DNA of 64,000 nucleotides from Gambelia wislizenii (GCA_030847615.1 JAUMIR010000001.1:288257187-288321186); one strand, 5' to 3'; positions 22,181 through 35,400 are shown, numbered from the stretch's first letter. Numbers and translations: made by a program. Notes: a model not told the origin generated them from the sequence alone.

Positions 22181-25100
22181 AGTCAGAAAAATGCCCTATT
22201 ATCTTCTTCCTCTTCTTCTTCTTTTTAATGAAACCATTTTATTGATGTTTTTCATTTATGGCCTGTCCCCTAAAGGCTGCTACAACATTTGAAGTCCACA
22301 GTGGCAGTCACTGGTGGGGGGATGGAGCCGAGAGACCACTGCAGGATTCCCTATTTCAAAGCTTAACCAATATTCACCATTGACACATCCATTCATCTGT
22401 GCTGGGTCATTGGAAATCCTTTCTCTGGTTTTTCCTTCCCTTCAGGGAGCAATGCTTAAAAGAGCAAACCCCTATTGAGAAGAGAGAGAATTCTCAGCGT
22501 GGCCAACAGTGCCAGGAATCGAATTAAAGTTGTCCATTTGCAGATGATGGTGTCTTGGAGCTCCCAGCACATTGAGCCAATGCCCTCACTGCTGGGCTTT
22601 GTTTACTTGCATTGCAGTATGTGGCACTTCAGTCTTATTATTCATTTTCCCCCGGCCAAAAGTCATCTCTCAATGAATGACAAGTCACTATTAGTATATG
22701 CCTGAATATAGAAAGAGAGAGATTGAAGAGATTTTTATGTTAGTGTCTGGCATGCTTTTAACTATGGGTGTGCGCAACAGATTAGCACACACTGATATAG
22801 CTACAGAGAGGTAAATAATTACAGAATTTACTTCTGTTGGGTAGTTTAACACTTGTCACTTATTTTGCTATTGCTGACACCTCAGATCTCTATTTTGGCA
22901 TATATCAAGTTTTGACATGACTAAACCTACAATTTTGTCTCTCTTCACACACATTATCTCTTCTCTGTGAGAGGCACTGAGAAGATGTGGGCTGCCATTA
23001 AATCTTAAATGCCTGCAGTCAACACTGAGAGTGATTCTTTATTTCAATTTGATTTCCTTTGTTACAGGAGACTATCTAACCAAATCTGTTTGGGGAAGTT
23101 TGAAAATTGTCAAGGGAGCCTTTTGTGAAAAAAACTTAAAGGATATGAAGCATCAGTTTGTAGGCACTAGTGTGGCATTCCTTCTCTGGGGTTCAGCCCA
23201 ACATGTGCCTTCAGCCCAAATATTCATGACTATGTTGCTGTGTTTGGCCCAAATAGAGACACTTCCTGCCCCTAACAACACATTTACTTGGAAAGTTAAT
23301 CTCACTAGCTTTAACTGAATTTATTGTCAAACAACAATGTTTAGGAGTGAAGCCTGTCTGACACTCTCATCTGAAACTCACTGAGCTTTTAAGTCCACAT
23401 ATATTTTGGGGATTCAGGTACATTTTTATTGGGGGAGGGGGAGACAATTAAGGCTCCACTGATAGGGACTTTTATTGATTTCAAAGGAACTTTGAGCCTG
23501 TCTTTACAACTTGTGCCCATGTGTATATTTTTATCTCCTATTCTATTTTTAAGGCTTTGTGCAGTTTAATATTTACATCCTAAAATTTTAAAAGAAGTAA
23601 AGAAAGACTCCAGGAATAGTCCCCTTTGGTGTTGCTTTAGGGAGTCTGCCCAGGTGGCAGCTGTGACATTGTGGTCTGTATTAGTGAATGTCACCAGGTT
23701 CCAGAAGTGATATACCTATGACTCATGTGAGGGTGCAGACTGTCCTTGTACTTGCTCTTACAGATGCAGGACAGCTGGCAGTTGAAACAGAGAATGTCAC
23801 CTCTGGCCTTACATGCTCAACTACAACTCTCCTTATCCCTCAACACTGGCCAGGCTGCTGGGAACAAGTGTGTCAACAATACCTGAAAAGGGCCACAGGT
23901 TCACCACCATCATAATAGGGGATTTTCCCTCAAACTTCCCCCAAACCATGGCTTATTTTAAATTTGCATATATTTGCAAGAATAAGTACATGTACAATTA
24001 AACAATAGGCCTCTCTCCTTCTCACTCCCTTCTCTCCATTTTGGGAGAAAGATTTTTGTGTAGTCTGAACACTCAAATAAAATACATGCCAAGTATATCT
24101 GCCTTTGTAAAATAAAATAATAGCTAGCTAATGGTTTTATAGTTTACTCTGCACTCAGTTTCATAGCGTTTGGGAAACTGGCAAGCCTGTCAAGTCCCAA
24201 AAGAACACATAATCATATCTTCCCCCAGCATTACCTGGAGGAAATGGGTGCTGAATAAAAGCCACCCTTGTAATGAAGGTGAAGGTGTAGTTTGTAACAA
24301 CCCAGAGCTGAATCTTTTCTATTATCTGCCATTTAAACTTCTTCATTTGTGGGGTGCTAGAGCCATGCTGGGCAGTATATCACTGAAAGCATGGTGAGAG
24401 ACAGTTTAATCATTTTAAGAGTATGCTTTGTAACTGATCTTAGAAGTGCTCAGAGCTCACTAGAGATTTATTGAAAAAACATTTCTAGCATGACTGTCTT
24501 TTCCTCAGAACTAGTCAAAATATTAAAAAAAAGAAAGAAAGAAAAAAGCAGTCATGCTCAGCAGCAGTTCTCATCCATGCATTTAGGGCATTCCCTCTCC
24601 TTAGCAATCCAGACCTTTTTAAAGAAATGTCATAGCTGGTTATCCTCAACATAAAGTAGCCCATCAAAGCTACCTTGGTGCAACCTTACCTCTTTAAATA
24701 TCAGCCTGTGCCCTCCAACCATTTGTTCTATCACATACCTTTCTGTTCAGTAAGCTTTCTGTTTTTTATCTTTCTGCAAATGGCTACTCCTTTAGGAGTT
24801 TTTCTTTTCTTTTCTGTAAATAGCAACATTACAAATGTTATTAAGATTTATCAGAATGGAGAAGGCTTTTGCAAGGCAACTTCATCCATAATGAACTCCT
24901 AGGATCTTCATGGTGCAGTTTTTGAACTGCAGAGTTCCCCCTTCCCCATAGATATGTGATGCTTACATATAAAAATGCAAAAAAAATAAAAATCATATGC
25001 TTCTTTAAAAAGTCAGTCCTAAGTTGTCACAACAGTTTCCATCACCTATAGAAGCTTTTCCCTAAGTCAAAGAAGCAGCTTTTCCAAGACATAACAATGG

Positions 25101-25671
25101 CAGATGGTTAACCTGACAGCAGTCACTCTTCTCAAAATAAAATATTCTGAAGGAGACTTCTATCCACTTAGTGAAGTTTAGGCTCTGTCACTTAAACAAA
25201 ACATCCACATTTTTTATTGCAAAACTGGAATGATCAGCCAAACATACATCTATATTGGCCAAAGTCAGGCCTGTCTCCATAAAATTCTGTGCACAAGAAA
25301 TGATCAGGTATTGGGCCTAGTTGATTTCTGATCTTCTGATGTTTTCTGGGTGAAAAATAACAGCTCTTCTGTCTTGTTCTGTGTGTGGGTCTTCAACTAC
25401 CAAGACAAACGACATGTCATGGAAATCAATCCACTTCAAAAGAAAAGTACATTGTATATTTTTAGATTTTGTAACTGCAAGATACAGTATATTACTAGCA
25501 GTGACTTGAAATGTAACCAGAAAATCAGTGTTTAGACTACTAAATATTGAAAGCTTTTGTGTATATTTCAGATTATCATTTTAAATATCACCTTTTAAAT
25601 GATATTTTTGTCCAATAAAGGTATTACCCAACCCTGATATTTTTTAAAAATCTGGTTCATGTACAACATGG
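22181..25671. other. intronic DNA, little recognised
   Basis: A CTT-rich tract lies near 22203-22226, an AAAG-rich tract near 24528-24546, and a hAT-like remnant about 23818-23866 (CAACTACAACTCTCC). No gene is supported. Confidence 0.45.
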
Positions 25672-26085
25672 TTATATGCACAATCCACCTCATACACTCT
25701 GGTCCTCTGTGGAACATTTACTTCAACCAGCGAGGACTAGACTGGCAACTATCACCCAGAGGACGTTTTCATCAGCTGCCCCCAGACTGTGGAATGGCCT
25801 GCCGGAAGAGATTCGACAGCTAAACATGCTGTTGGAATTTAAAACAACCCCAAAGGCCTATCTCTTCTGGCTGGCCTACCCAATTGATTTTAAATTGGTA
25901 TTTTAAGTCTAGGAAATGATTCTGTTTGTTTTAATTCTATGTGTTTTTATCTGTGTTTTTAAATTATTTTATGTCATATATTGTATATTAATTTATGTTG
26001 TATCCTGCCTTGAGCCTTGGGGAGACACAGGTAAATAATAATAATAATAATTATTATTATTATTATTATTATTTTGCCATGAAAT
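25672..26085 (+). mobile_element. L2-like LINE 3' end with (AAT/ATT)n tail
   Basis: The open segment encodes the L2 C-terminal signature RTFSSAAPRLWNGLPEEI followed by LLEFKTTPKAYLF. It is followed by the L2 3' region TGTATCCTGCCTTGAGCC and a triplet microsatellite at 26034-26073. The upstream part of the element is missing. Confidence 0.8.
26034..26073 (+). repeat. (AAT)n-(ATT)n microsatellite
   Basis: AAT triplets switch to ATT triplets, forming a perfect AT-rich palindromic junction at the L2 tail. Confidence 0.95.
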
Positions 26086-26540
26086 TTCATGCTAGATCAA
26101 GAAGTATATTCAGCCACCTAAGTGCTTAACATCAGATTGTATGCTCTCATAGCTGTACAATCCAACACACACCTGAAGCCAGTAGGTATTTTTACAAAGT
26201 AGCTACTGTGTACAGGGCTGTTGTCAAGGGAGAGCATCATTCAGGCACCTGCAAAGGACCACTGGCAAGAGACTCCCAGAACTTTTCCTCCTCTTCACTT
26301 TTGCAACCTACTTATTTAGCCATCTTTCACTCTGGCCCAAACAACAAGGGTGTACAAGAGGAGGAACCTGCTTATCGGTTCTCCATCTGCCAGTTATATG
26401 GGGTGTAGCAGTGAAGAAAAGGAAAAACAATAGCAGCAGCATGCCTTACTCTCCAACTGTCCCAATTTGGTTTCCAGTTCAAGGAACAGTTCTGATTAAT
26501 CCTCTGTTGTCCCACTTTTACACCTACTTTTAAAATGAAC
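26086..26540. other. flank of DIRS copy B, nothing recognised
   Basis: Unique sequence without supported features. Confidence 0.4.
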
Positions 26541-26727
26541 AGATTGCTTACCTATAACAGTAGTTCTTCGAGTGGTCATCTATGAATTCACACAATTGGG
26601 TTATCTGTGCCTGCGCAGAGCACTATTCAGAACCTTCTGGAAAGTTATGTAAGCATTTTGGAGAAAGCCCCACCCACTCTTCCCCTGCCCTATATAAGGG
26701 CCCTTCCCGCCCAAACACCTCAGTTCC
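26541..26727. repeat. left terminal inverted repeat of DIRS copy B
   Basis: The reverse complement of 32323-32485 with modest divergence, sharing GTTATCTGTGCCTGCGCAGA, GAAAGTTATGTAAGCATTTT and CCCCACCCACTCTTCCC. Contains CTATATAAGG at 26690-26699. The outermost 20 bases (CTTACCTATAACAG) are assigned by analogy with copy A's ends. Confidence 0.85.
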
Positions 26728-26796
26728 ATGAATGCCGCTGGGGCAGCAACCAATGGAGCTAAGGTAGGCAGGACAAGAGGGGAGGATGGGCGGGTT

Positions 26797-26865
26797 TGTG
26801 TGAATTCACAGATAACTACTCGAAAAACCTGTTCTTCATGGTCTCTTTGAATCCACACAATTGGG
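26797..26865. repeat. internal complementary region of DIRS copy B
   Basis: The first half, GTGTGAATTCACAGATAACT then ACTCGAAAAAC, is complementary to the left outer end (26561-26597). The second half, TTCATGGTCTCTTTGAATCC then ACACAATT, is complementary to the right outer end (about 32453-32485). The two element ends are therefore joined here in the order expected for a circle-closing template. Confidence 0.85.
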
Positions 26866-27044
26866 AAACTAGCAACCTACCTCAAAAAGGAAGAGGGGGT
26901 CCTGCGTACATGAAACAGACCAGATCCCCCTGGTACCAGTAAAATGAGTCTAGAAAAGAATGACACAGACAACGTCTCCAAGAACAACACACTGTATTGT
27001 AAACAGGTCAAAGCTCAAAATGCAGGTAAGCAAGGCTGAAATAA

Positions 27045-28150
27045 TCACAAGGCAGAAGACAGAACTGCCCTCCCCACTGAAACACCCATTTTATCCCTAG
27101 AGTCAACCCTGTAAAGGGATATGAAAGTAGATGGCGTAGTCCAGGTCGCCGCTCGACAGATGTCCTGTAACTGCACACCTTTCAGGAAAGCCATAGAGTC
27201 AGCCGAAGCCATGGTAAAATGGCTGTGCACTTGTCCCGGCAGGTGGAGTCCAAGAAGGTTTTAGGCAGAGAAGATGGCTAGTGCCACCCACTTTGAAAAC
27301 CTCTGCAGGGAAACAGGAAGTCCTTTACAAGCACCCTGGTAACAAATAAACAATCTAACGGAGTGCCTAATTGAGGAAGTCCCATCCAGGTAAAACGCGA
27401 GTGTCCTGCGAACATCTAGCAGGTGCAAGGAATATTCCAATGGAGAAAAGGGATTCTAGAAGAAGGCTGACAGGATAACATCTTAAGGTGGAAGGCTGAC
27501 ACACCTTGGGCAGGAAGGAAATGCCCAGACTCAATACAACTCTGTCCCTGTGGAAGTGGTCATAGGGAGAGTCCGACTGTAACACACAAAGCTACCCAGC
27601 TCTATGTGCAATAGTAATCGCTAACAAGAAGGCTGCCTTAAGTGTAAGCCACTTCAGGTTGCAACTGGCTATGGGCTCATAAGGGGCCTTTTGGAGCAGT
27701 GCAAGGACAGTCGTGAGACTCCAAGCCGGAACGGGAGCAGACGTAGGCAGGTGCAGATTCTTGTAGCCTTGAGGAATCTTTTGACAACAGGATGTGAGAA
27801 GCAAGGGGGCTTGTCGAGATGTTGAATGTACAAAGAGATGGTTGCCAGATAGTAGCGGACTGATACCATGGTCAAACCCGCAGTAGGCAGGGAGGCCAGA
27901 AAGTCCAGAAGATGAACAGTGGACGCCTCAGGCTGGACATGCTGGGCAGCTAGGAACACTAAAACTTGGACCACTTGTGGGATCTTGGCGATTATTCGAG
28001 TGATCAAGGGAATCACTACTGGGCCTGACCAACTGTACAGGAAGGCGTCATCCAGGCAGTTCCCCACCCTTCAAAACCTTGAGCAAAACAGGGGGCACCA
28101 GGTGTTCTCCGGGGTTGCAAACAGGTTGACGAGCAGCCGTCCCCATTCTT
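27045..28150 (-). pseudogene. tyrosine recombinase of DIRS copy B, broken
   Basis: Minus-strand fragments in order are as follows. A SAM-like N-terminal part (28067-27669) contains VRYYLATISLYIQHLD and FSHPVVKRFLKA. A catalytic-domain piece (27804-27592) has WLTLKAAFLLAITIAHRAG, in which the box I Arg is retained but a stop follows at once. A middle piece runs 27585-27367. The C-terminal piece (27230-27045) carries HFTMAS where H-x-x-R is expected, so the box II Arg appears replaced by Met. The nucleophile-like Tyr in SLYRVD is kept. At least three frame changes separate these pieces. Confidence 0.8.
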
Positions 28151-28329
28151 GGAAGATCTGACGGAGGACATGGAGAGACAGAAACCACTCGTGGCAAGCC
28201 GAAGAAGTACAACTGAGCGCATCCGCTACCTCGTTCTACTGGCCTGGCAGGTAGACAGCTGACAGCGAGATCTCCCTCTGAAGGCACCACTCCCAAAGGT
28301 TGAGTGACAGGCAAAGCAGGGTTGATAAT

Positions 28330-29524
28330 CATGTGCCCCTCTGCTTGTTCACGTAGAACACCACAGTGGTGTTGTCGATGACCACCTGCATGTGGCAACC
28401 CAGCATGGAGTGTTCAAACGCCTTCAGGGCCTTTGCGACTCCCAGCAACTCCAGAGCATTGATGTGGAGTGACTGCTCACCCTGCAACCACTTTCCTCTG
28501 ACCATCAAGTCCATACAGTGTGTGCCCCAACAGTCCAGTGACATGTCTGTGGTGACAACAGTTGGGGTGGGGGAGGGGTGAAGGACATTCCCTTCTGCAC
28601 ATTCACTGGGTCTAACCACCGGAGCAGGGAGTGGAGGACCAGTCTTGAGGGGGTGATTCACCAGATGGTCGAAGTTCATGAGGAACCAATTTTGAAGAGG
28701 ATGCCTATGGAGCCTTGCGAAGGGGGTCACCGATGTTGTAGAGGCCATGAACCCTAGAGTTGTTTGGACCCTTTGGTTACAGGTACACTTGGACACCGCC
28801 TTCACCAGGGTGGCAACTCTGTCATCCGGCAAAAGTGTGAGACCTTGCACAGAGTCCAGTAGGGAGCCTATGAAGTGTACCTTTTGAGTCAACTGAAGCT
28901 TAGATTTGCCATAGTTCACAACCAGCCCTAGTCGGTGGAGAAGAAGCAGAATATAGTCCATATCACACATGAGTTACAAGGGGTACTTTGCCACGAACAG
29001 CCAGTCGTCGAGATAGGGGAATACAATCACTCATCAGCGATGCAGCTATACCACCACCACATCAACACACTTCGTGAACACACGCCAGATCAAGCGTGGC
29101 GAACCAATCTCTGACCTGTTGCAGTGGCAGAATCGCAGGGAGTGTGACCATCTGGAAATGGGTGGGAAGGATATAAGAATTCACCTCCTGGAGGTCCAAG
29201 ATGGGCCACAATCCTCCGTTCTTCTTGGAGACTAGGAAGTACTATGAGAAAAAACCCCAGTGGCAATGGACATGTGGGATACGCTCGACAGCACCTTTGA
29301 ATAAGAGGGCATGTATCTCTTCCACTAATGGCTGAGAAGGTGGGGTGGCACAGAAGGTACCAATGGGGGGTAAGCATTGGAATTCGATTGGCATATCCCC
29401 TGTCGATTATATCCAACACCCAAGTACGATTGGCTGGGTCCATAGTGATAGTAGCCCAGGCGTGGTAAAAATAGTGGAGGCAATTGCAGAATGGTGGAAG
29501 AGTGACATAGAGACAAGGGTGCAA
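28330..29524 (-). pseudogene. reverse transcriptase-RNase H of DIRS copy B, internally deleted
   Basis: The minus-strand N-terminal RT part (29524-29090) ends near a decayed motif A. The sequence then jumps to the RVFTK region and to YLDD at 29015-29004, skipping roughly the segment between polymerase motifs A and B. RNase H follows (28970-28329) with VVTTDMS (first Asp), INALELLGV (Glu) and VVIDNTT (Asp), so its acidic residues remain. Stops lie between the RT motifs. The product would have copied element RNA and removed it from hybrids; the deletion alone inactivates it. Confidence 0.82.
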
Positions 29525-29545
29525 AACGGAGAGTATCCCCAGCAG

Positions 29546-32134
29546 TCAAACCCATTGATTGCCCTGGTCTGTGGGCTTCATCTTATACTGAGATTTGAAG
29601 CAGCCCCTGGTCTGGAACGTCAGAGAGGAAGAAGCTGCTGGAAGGGGCGTGAGTCTGTGGGACCACGTATACAGTGGGCTGACCAGGTGGCGATAGGGAT
29701 GGAACCTGCACCAAGGAGCCTTAGAGCAGTAGGAAAGCTGGGTACGGAACCCAAACTTCTTAGCGGTAGACCTCATCTTGTGGATGTGCTCCAATTTTGA
29801 ATCTGTGTCACTATGGAACAGTCCATTGTCATCAAACGGGAGGTCTTCGGTGACAGCCCATACAGAGTGGAAGAGGCCTGAAAATTGTAACCAGACATGT
29901 CTCCAAAGGGCAACTGCACTTGCGAGGATCTTGCTAGTGCAGTCAGCTGTGTGCTTCGCTGATTGGACCTGTTGTGATGCCAAGGAGAAGGCCTCATCTT
30001 TTAGCATGGTGACCACATCGTGATCAGTATTGGGCAGCTTATTGAAGTAGGGAGTCACCTTCTCCCACTGGAATTTCTGATAGACTCACATGCATGTTAG
30101 TAATTAGCAATGCAGCCAAGAGACAAGCAGTGGAGTAGAACTTCCTCCCAAATGCATTAAGCTTCTTGCCCTCATTGTCAACAGATGCTGTGTGGACGTC
30201 CTGAGATGACTTCAACTGGGCGACATCCACAGTGATGGAATTTGTTTTAGGATGCTGCAACAACCAATCCACGGCAATTGAGTCAATCAGATAGAGATTA
30301 TACAACAAACACTGGTGGCACTAAAGATGGGGTGACACAAAACTTTTTAAACATCTGCTGCAAATAAGGGAGAAATGGCAGCAATGGTAAGGAGGGCGCT
30401 TGATGTTGGTCATCCCTAAAAATAGGATCATTGATGTCGATCTCAGTGCGGAAGAACTGGAGACCCAGGGAAGCAGCCGTGCAGCCCATTTGGTCTGCGA
30501 AAGAATGTACATCATCCATCGGCGAGGGGACATCAATCACCATGGTGTTTGGAGATGGTGATAAATGCCTGCTGCCGGAAGAGGATGCAGTAGAGACAGT
30601 GTCCAAGCCTGAGGGGGTACAATGTCTCAGACGTGATGGGGAAATCATCAGAAGGGATTCCTCAGGTTGGGCCTCTGGCACATGGCACCACAGATGATCA
30701 CTAGCAGCCTGGTCCCTTGGGGGTTCCTCAGAGACAGGGCGCTCCCTCAGTGCCAGCTCAGTAATTTCGCGTCCACCGGTCTAGCATCTGTGGTGGGAGG
30801 AGACGGTGATCCATCAGGTCACAAGGGCAGAGTCCTGGCAGTCCCTGAGGGAGAAGGCAGACGGGATCAGGTGGGGTTGCGATGGTGCAGAGGGGAGTGG
30901 CTGTACGACAGATGCCTAGCTAATTTGTAACAAGAGTAGCAGTCAGAATCAGGAAATAGACAGTAGGGTGTGGGTCCCAGTATGGGACCGCCTCACACTG
31001 GAAGTGGCAATACCGCTTGAGCTCAGCACGATGATGTTGGGGCTGAGGAGATCGACTCTGATATGGGCATGCAATCCCAAGTCAAGAAGCAAGAGCAGGC
31101 ATAGTAGCTCCAATGGCTCTGGGTCCATGGGAACGTGATTGGTGTCGATCCCTACTATGGGAGCAGAACCAAGAGGACCAATAAGAAGTACCCAATCTTG
31201 GGGGTATAGGACCATTGAGATGGAGACTTCAGCCTATCCGGGATCGGTGGAAGGGGCCAGACCGGACAATCCAAAAGGGTGTCAGACATGTCAGGCTCTG
31301 GTAGAGGAGAGTTGTCTGCAGAAACAACGGTCATGTCAAGCTCCTCTGCAGTGTTAACAATCTCACCCCCAGAGACCAGTGTTGGTTCCTCCAGCTCAAT
31401 CGGGGATGATGGGCAGTCAGCCGGCACAAGGGGAAGCTCAAGTGTCAGCTTGACAAGCCTGATATATAGGGCTCAACTTCCATCCGCCACATCCTCCCTT
31501 GAGCCAGAAGCTGGGGCTGGTGTCGATGGGATCGAGTCAGGTATGGGGGAATGCTCCCGAATATGTTTCTTTTTCTTATGCTTCTTATGTGCTGGGTCCA
31601 CTTGAGGCTCCTTATCAAAGGTTGGCCCCCGACTTCAAGCCTGAGGTGGTCAGCGCCGAGGGCTTGGGGCCCACACCCGAAGACATTGAGGTCAAAGGCT
31701 TCAAGGTCGAGATGGGAGCAACCAACTTTGAAGGACGCGGAGTTGAGGGTGAAGAGGTCTTCGAGCCATATGAAGCTCTGGGTGTCTATGTCGGGCCCAG
31801 ATGTGACTCAACACTGTGGGTCGAGGACAGTCTCATGGCCATCGATCTCGATGGGACCAGTAGAGACAGAAGTGATGAGGAATGTACTGATTTGGTGGAA
31901 TGTGTACGATCCGCTCCCTCCTTCGATGACGACAAGACATGCTTGTACAGCAGAAACCTTAAGGCAGACCTCACAATTGTGTCTTCCCTGTGGCATAAAA
32001 GCCTTACAAAAGTGGCAGGACTGGGTGTTGTCACCCTCACCCAAACAAAGCAGGCACGAATCATAACCATCAGTGTCAGGAATTTTGCCGTTACACTGCA
32101 AACAGTGCTTATAGAAAGTAGTGGAAGCCATCAT
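29546..32134 (-). pseudogene. gag-like region of DIRS copy B with zinc-ribbon-like N-terminus
   Basis: Starting at a tandem Met pair at 32134, the first open segment has four Cys pairs in KHCLQC, CLLCLGE, CHFC and CEVC, a zinc-ribbon-like pattern seen near the start of many vertebrate DIRS gag proteins. Further minus-strand segments lie at 31427-31155, 30681-30298, 30308-30039 and 30058-29546. They are Ser/Pro/Asp-rich and then helical, with FGRKFYSTA as a recognisable gag-like motif. Several frame changes and stops are present. The likely role was binding of element RNA in the particle. Assignment of the middle part is by position only. Confidence 0.65.
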
Positions 32135-32322
32135 CAGAAGCCAGTCTGAGTCAAAACCAGATGAATAGCCAAGAAAACAAACCAAATAGTTAAGAAAGAG
32201 CAGAGTTGAGATAGTCCAAAGTCAAAAAATCTGTAGTTTGCAAAAGCGCAGGAGTGAAATAGGCCTCAGGCCAAAAGGGTGGAGAAAGTTCCTCACAGTC
32301 CTGCTACAGCAGTGGAAAAAAA

Positions 32323-32485
32323 GGAACGGAAGTGTTTGGGCAGGAAGGGCCCTTATATAGGGCAAGGGAAGAGTGGGTGGGGCTACTGCCAAAATGCTTA
32401 CATAACTTTCCAGAAAGTTCTGAACAGTGCTCTGCGCAGGCACAGATAACCAAATTGTGTGGATTCACAGAGACCACAAAGAAGT
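32323..32485. repeat. right terminal inverted repeat of DIRS copy B
   Basis: Complement of the left repeat (26541-26727). In element orientation (minus strand) this is the 5' end. Confidence 0.85.
32351..32360 (-). promoter_or_regulatory. TATA box in 5' inverted repeat of DIRS copy B
   Basis: CTATATAAGG on the minus strand, about 220 bases upstream of the gag start at 32134. A second copy faces the opposite way in the left repeat (26690-26699). Confidence 0.6.
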
Positions 32486-35400
32486 CCCTGTTTCTCTCTC
32501 CTCTTCCTCCCAATTTCCCCCTCTGTCCTCACCTTACTTCCATTGCTACATACGCATATTTACAAGCAATCTTGACATAAATGCAAATGGAAATGAGTGG
32601 AAAGTCAAACATTCAACAAAAGTCCCCCCTGGTCTTTATTTCAATTTCCCATATTCTGTAAACACGGTTCCCCTTCCAAGTCCATTTATACAACTTTTGC
32701 TTGTAGTACAGAACTCTGAAGCAAATATGGCAGTCTGACTCTGAATATATAAGTGTATGAGAGTACGTGTGTATGAATGTGTATTACAAGTCAGATGCTG
32801 TAATCCTTGTATATTTTCTATATTTCCTATAAAATAGAAATTTATTCTTCCTGGTATGCTCTTTTTCTTTTTCGGCTTCTTCCCCATTCAATTTTATAGT
32901 GGTTCTTTTTTTTTTTCCCCCTCCAATCTTGCTTTCTCTGCTTTGGTGCAACTTTGAGATAGAGGGCAATCAAGGTGATACAAATAGAAAGAAAGGAAAA
33001 AAGATCCTATAATACAGATATAGAGGACAGCTGCATCTGGTAGATTATGTGATGCTGTTTGAGGGAATCCCATAGCCTACTCCAATTCTTTCAGTGAATT
33101 GGATGGTAGGGTTCGCATCATGAAAAGCCCAGCCCTGTACCTTTCTGTGGTTTCATCTTCTCTTTGCAAAAAATGTACTGTATTCAAAATAAATTCTTTC
33201 AACCAATATCTACAGTGGTACCTTTTCTGGAAAAGTGCTGTTTATGGTTATGTTGAATTTTATTCTGCTAGCTTTACTGAAGAATTTGGATTTGTTCACA
33301 TAATTTCTCAGTATTACTATAGCATACTGTATTATACATTGTGTTTATCATCAAAATTACAAGTTTACTTTCTTTTTTACAGTACTTCATAGATTTATAA
33401 TGAATAAGAAACCTCTCTGTCTGTCTTCATAGTTGTGAACGCATACACAAACACACACACTGAGATCCAGTTGTTGCTTTATAACAGTGGTATAATCAAT
33501 ATGGGGCTATGGAGAATCAGAAAGGAGTAATCAACATGTTTAGAGGACTCAAAAGTTTGAAACAGAAAAATGTTAGAAAAGGAAAGTGGCAAAAACACCC
33601 TTTTCTTGTACAGGTCTCAAACATTACTATAAGGCTATTACAAATATTTGCTTAAGGAATGGAAATACAATCCAATGTTTTATTCCACTTGTTACTTCTA
33701 CTACCAAATATAATGGCCATATGTTTAAGAATTCGGCAGCAGAATGGGGCTGCCAACAGATGAGGTAGTACAGTTGGGGACAGAAGAGATCAGGAACTAT
33801 GGGGTATCTAAGTCATTCAAATGCAAATTTGTTTATGCAGGTCATGCCAGTGGCCAGTGAAGATATTTGTAGCATTTAGAGGGAGCCTTACTTTCAGAAA
33901 AAGCAGGTATGTTTAGATATCTTCCAGATAGCATGGCCTGTAAAGGATTTCACTTGGGGGGTGGGGAGAGGGGTGTGACAGTGGTGACGGGATATGCTTG
34001 AGTGAATTCCTAGAGGCTTTTGTAGGTGTGATTGGTCACTTTTTTGTTGGGGAGAAAAACTGGGACATTGGGGGCAGCTTTGGGATGTGGAGGGGCCTGA
34101 TGGGCTTCATGTGGCCTGCGGAGCATAATTTGTCCATTCCTGCTTTAAACCAAAGTTAGAAATTAAGATTACGAATGGTTTTCACTCCCTGTTTTAAAAC
34201 TAACGGTAGTTAAAACTGAACTCAGTGAATACATAAAATCAACAAAAAGAACGAATTTAAGCGAGATGGGAGGGAAAACTTGCAAACCTGAAGGGTATCA
34301 TGCTGGTCTCTTAAGCATGAATAACAACAGACTGGGGGCAAATCTTACCTCTGTATATAGCTACTCAGCCACTGCTGAATTTATACACATTTTGGCAAAT
34401 ATAGATAGCTTCATATGGAGGCTAGATGTAGCACTTAATTGATTCACTTTTCTTCTCCCTGTATTGATGCTGTAACTCTAGGGATCTATGTGGAACATGA
34501 CTTCATGCTTCACATAAATCAGTACACTTGCTGGTGAGTATATATACATGCTGGCAAGGCAACTTGAGATACTGGAGAACAATTTATTGGAAGTTTACTT
34601 TGTACTTGTAGCACAGTTTGAAGCCATTGTTGGACGATGATAAACACTGATAGAAAAACAACATGTTCTAAATCATAGTGATTTTAATCCTTAAAAGTGA
34701 TATTTGGAGCATTAGTAAGACAAGTCTCCCTGCGTAAGTCACTAGGGTAGGCAGAATCCCAACCTTTAGTTGGGTTTTGGCTCATCAGATTACACCATAA
34801 GTGGCATAGGCATCCCTCAAACTGTACATATTCACACTAGTCCCACTTTATATTAGTGAGCTAAATATTATCCAGTTTCAAGTTTCATTTCAAAAACAGC
34901 AGTTTCTGTGGAATAGAAATACTTTCCTAAAACCCCTTGGTATAATATTGAAGGGCATCTATCTGTTTCTTACAAGCAGTCTTTTCCCTGCTTTAGCATC
35001 GTTTTGGGCCCAACCTGCTGCCAATTTCCTAGATTAGTCACATAGGTAGTTCTATGAAGGAACCATTCAGTGAATGAGATCAGGTACCATGTGTGATGAT
35101 ATCACCAATGGCAATTCAGAATAAGAATAAAACTGAATCAGCACATATTCAATTTAGCAAGGAGTATCACACAAGGGAAGTATTTTTCAGCATAGCAAAA
35201 AACATTCACATAAAAACTGAATAACTTTGGCTCTGTCCTAGCAAAAATGCAGAAAGTTCATGCATGTACATACCATGAGCGTGTTTATACTGCTTCATAC
35301 TTGGTCAGTGGAACAATTCTCTATAGTGTATAGATTTCTCCTCCTGCCCCTTTCCTTGATGCTCCTCTCTTCAGATTCATAAGTCATTTCACAAACCCTA

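Larger units (their letters stand above)
26541..32485 (-). mobile_element. DIRS-type retrotransposon, copy B, both ends present
   Basis: A roughly 5.9-kb minus-strand element. It has terminal inverted repeats (26541-26727 and 32323-32485) and an internal complementary region (26797-26865) beside the 3' end. In minus-strand order it encodes gag with zinc-binding Cys pairs, reverse transcriptase, RNase H and tyrosine recombinase. The terminal repeats share GTGCCTGCGCAGAGCACT, a TATATAAGGGCCCTTCC block and CCCAAACAC. No target duplication is expected or seen. The RT has a large internal deletion and all frames are broken, so it is inactive. It belongs to a different DIRS lineage from copy A, with different ends and protein spelling. 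Confidence 0.9.

Noticed and set aside
31499..32149. A 216-codon plus-strand frame
   Set aside because: Lies antisense to the gag region of DIRS copy B, whose minus strand carries the Cys-pair pattern. No domain on the plus strand.
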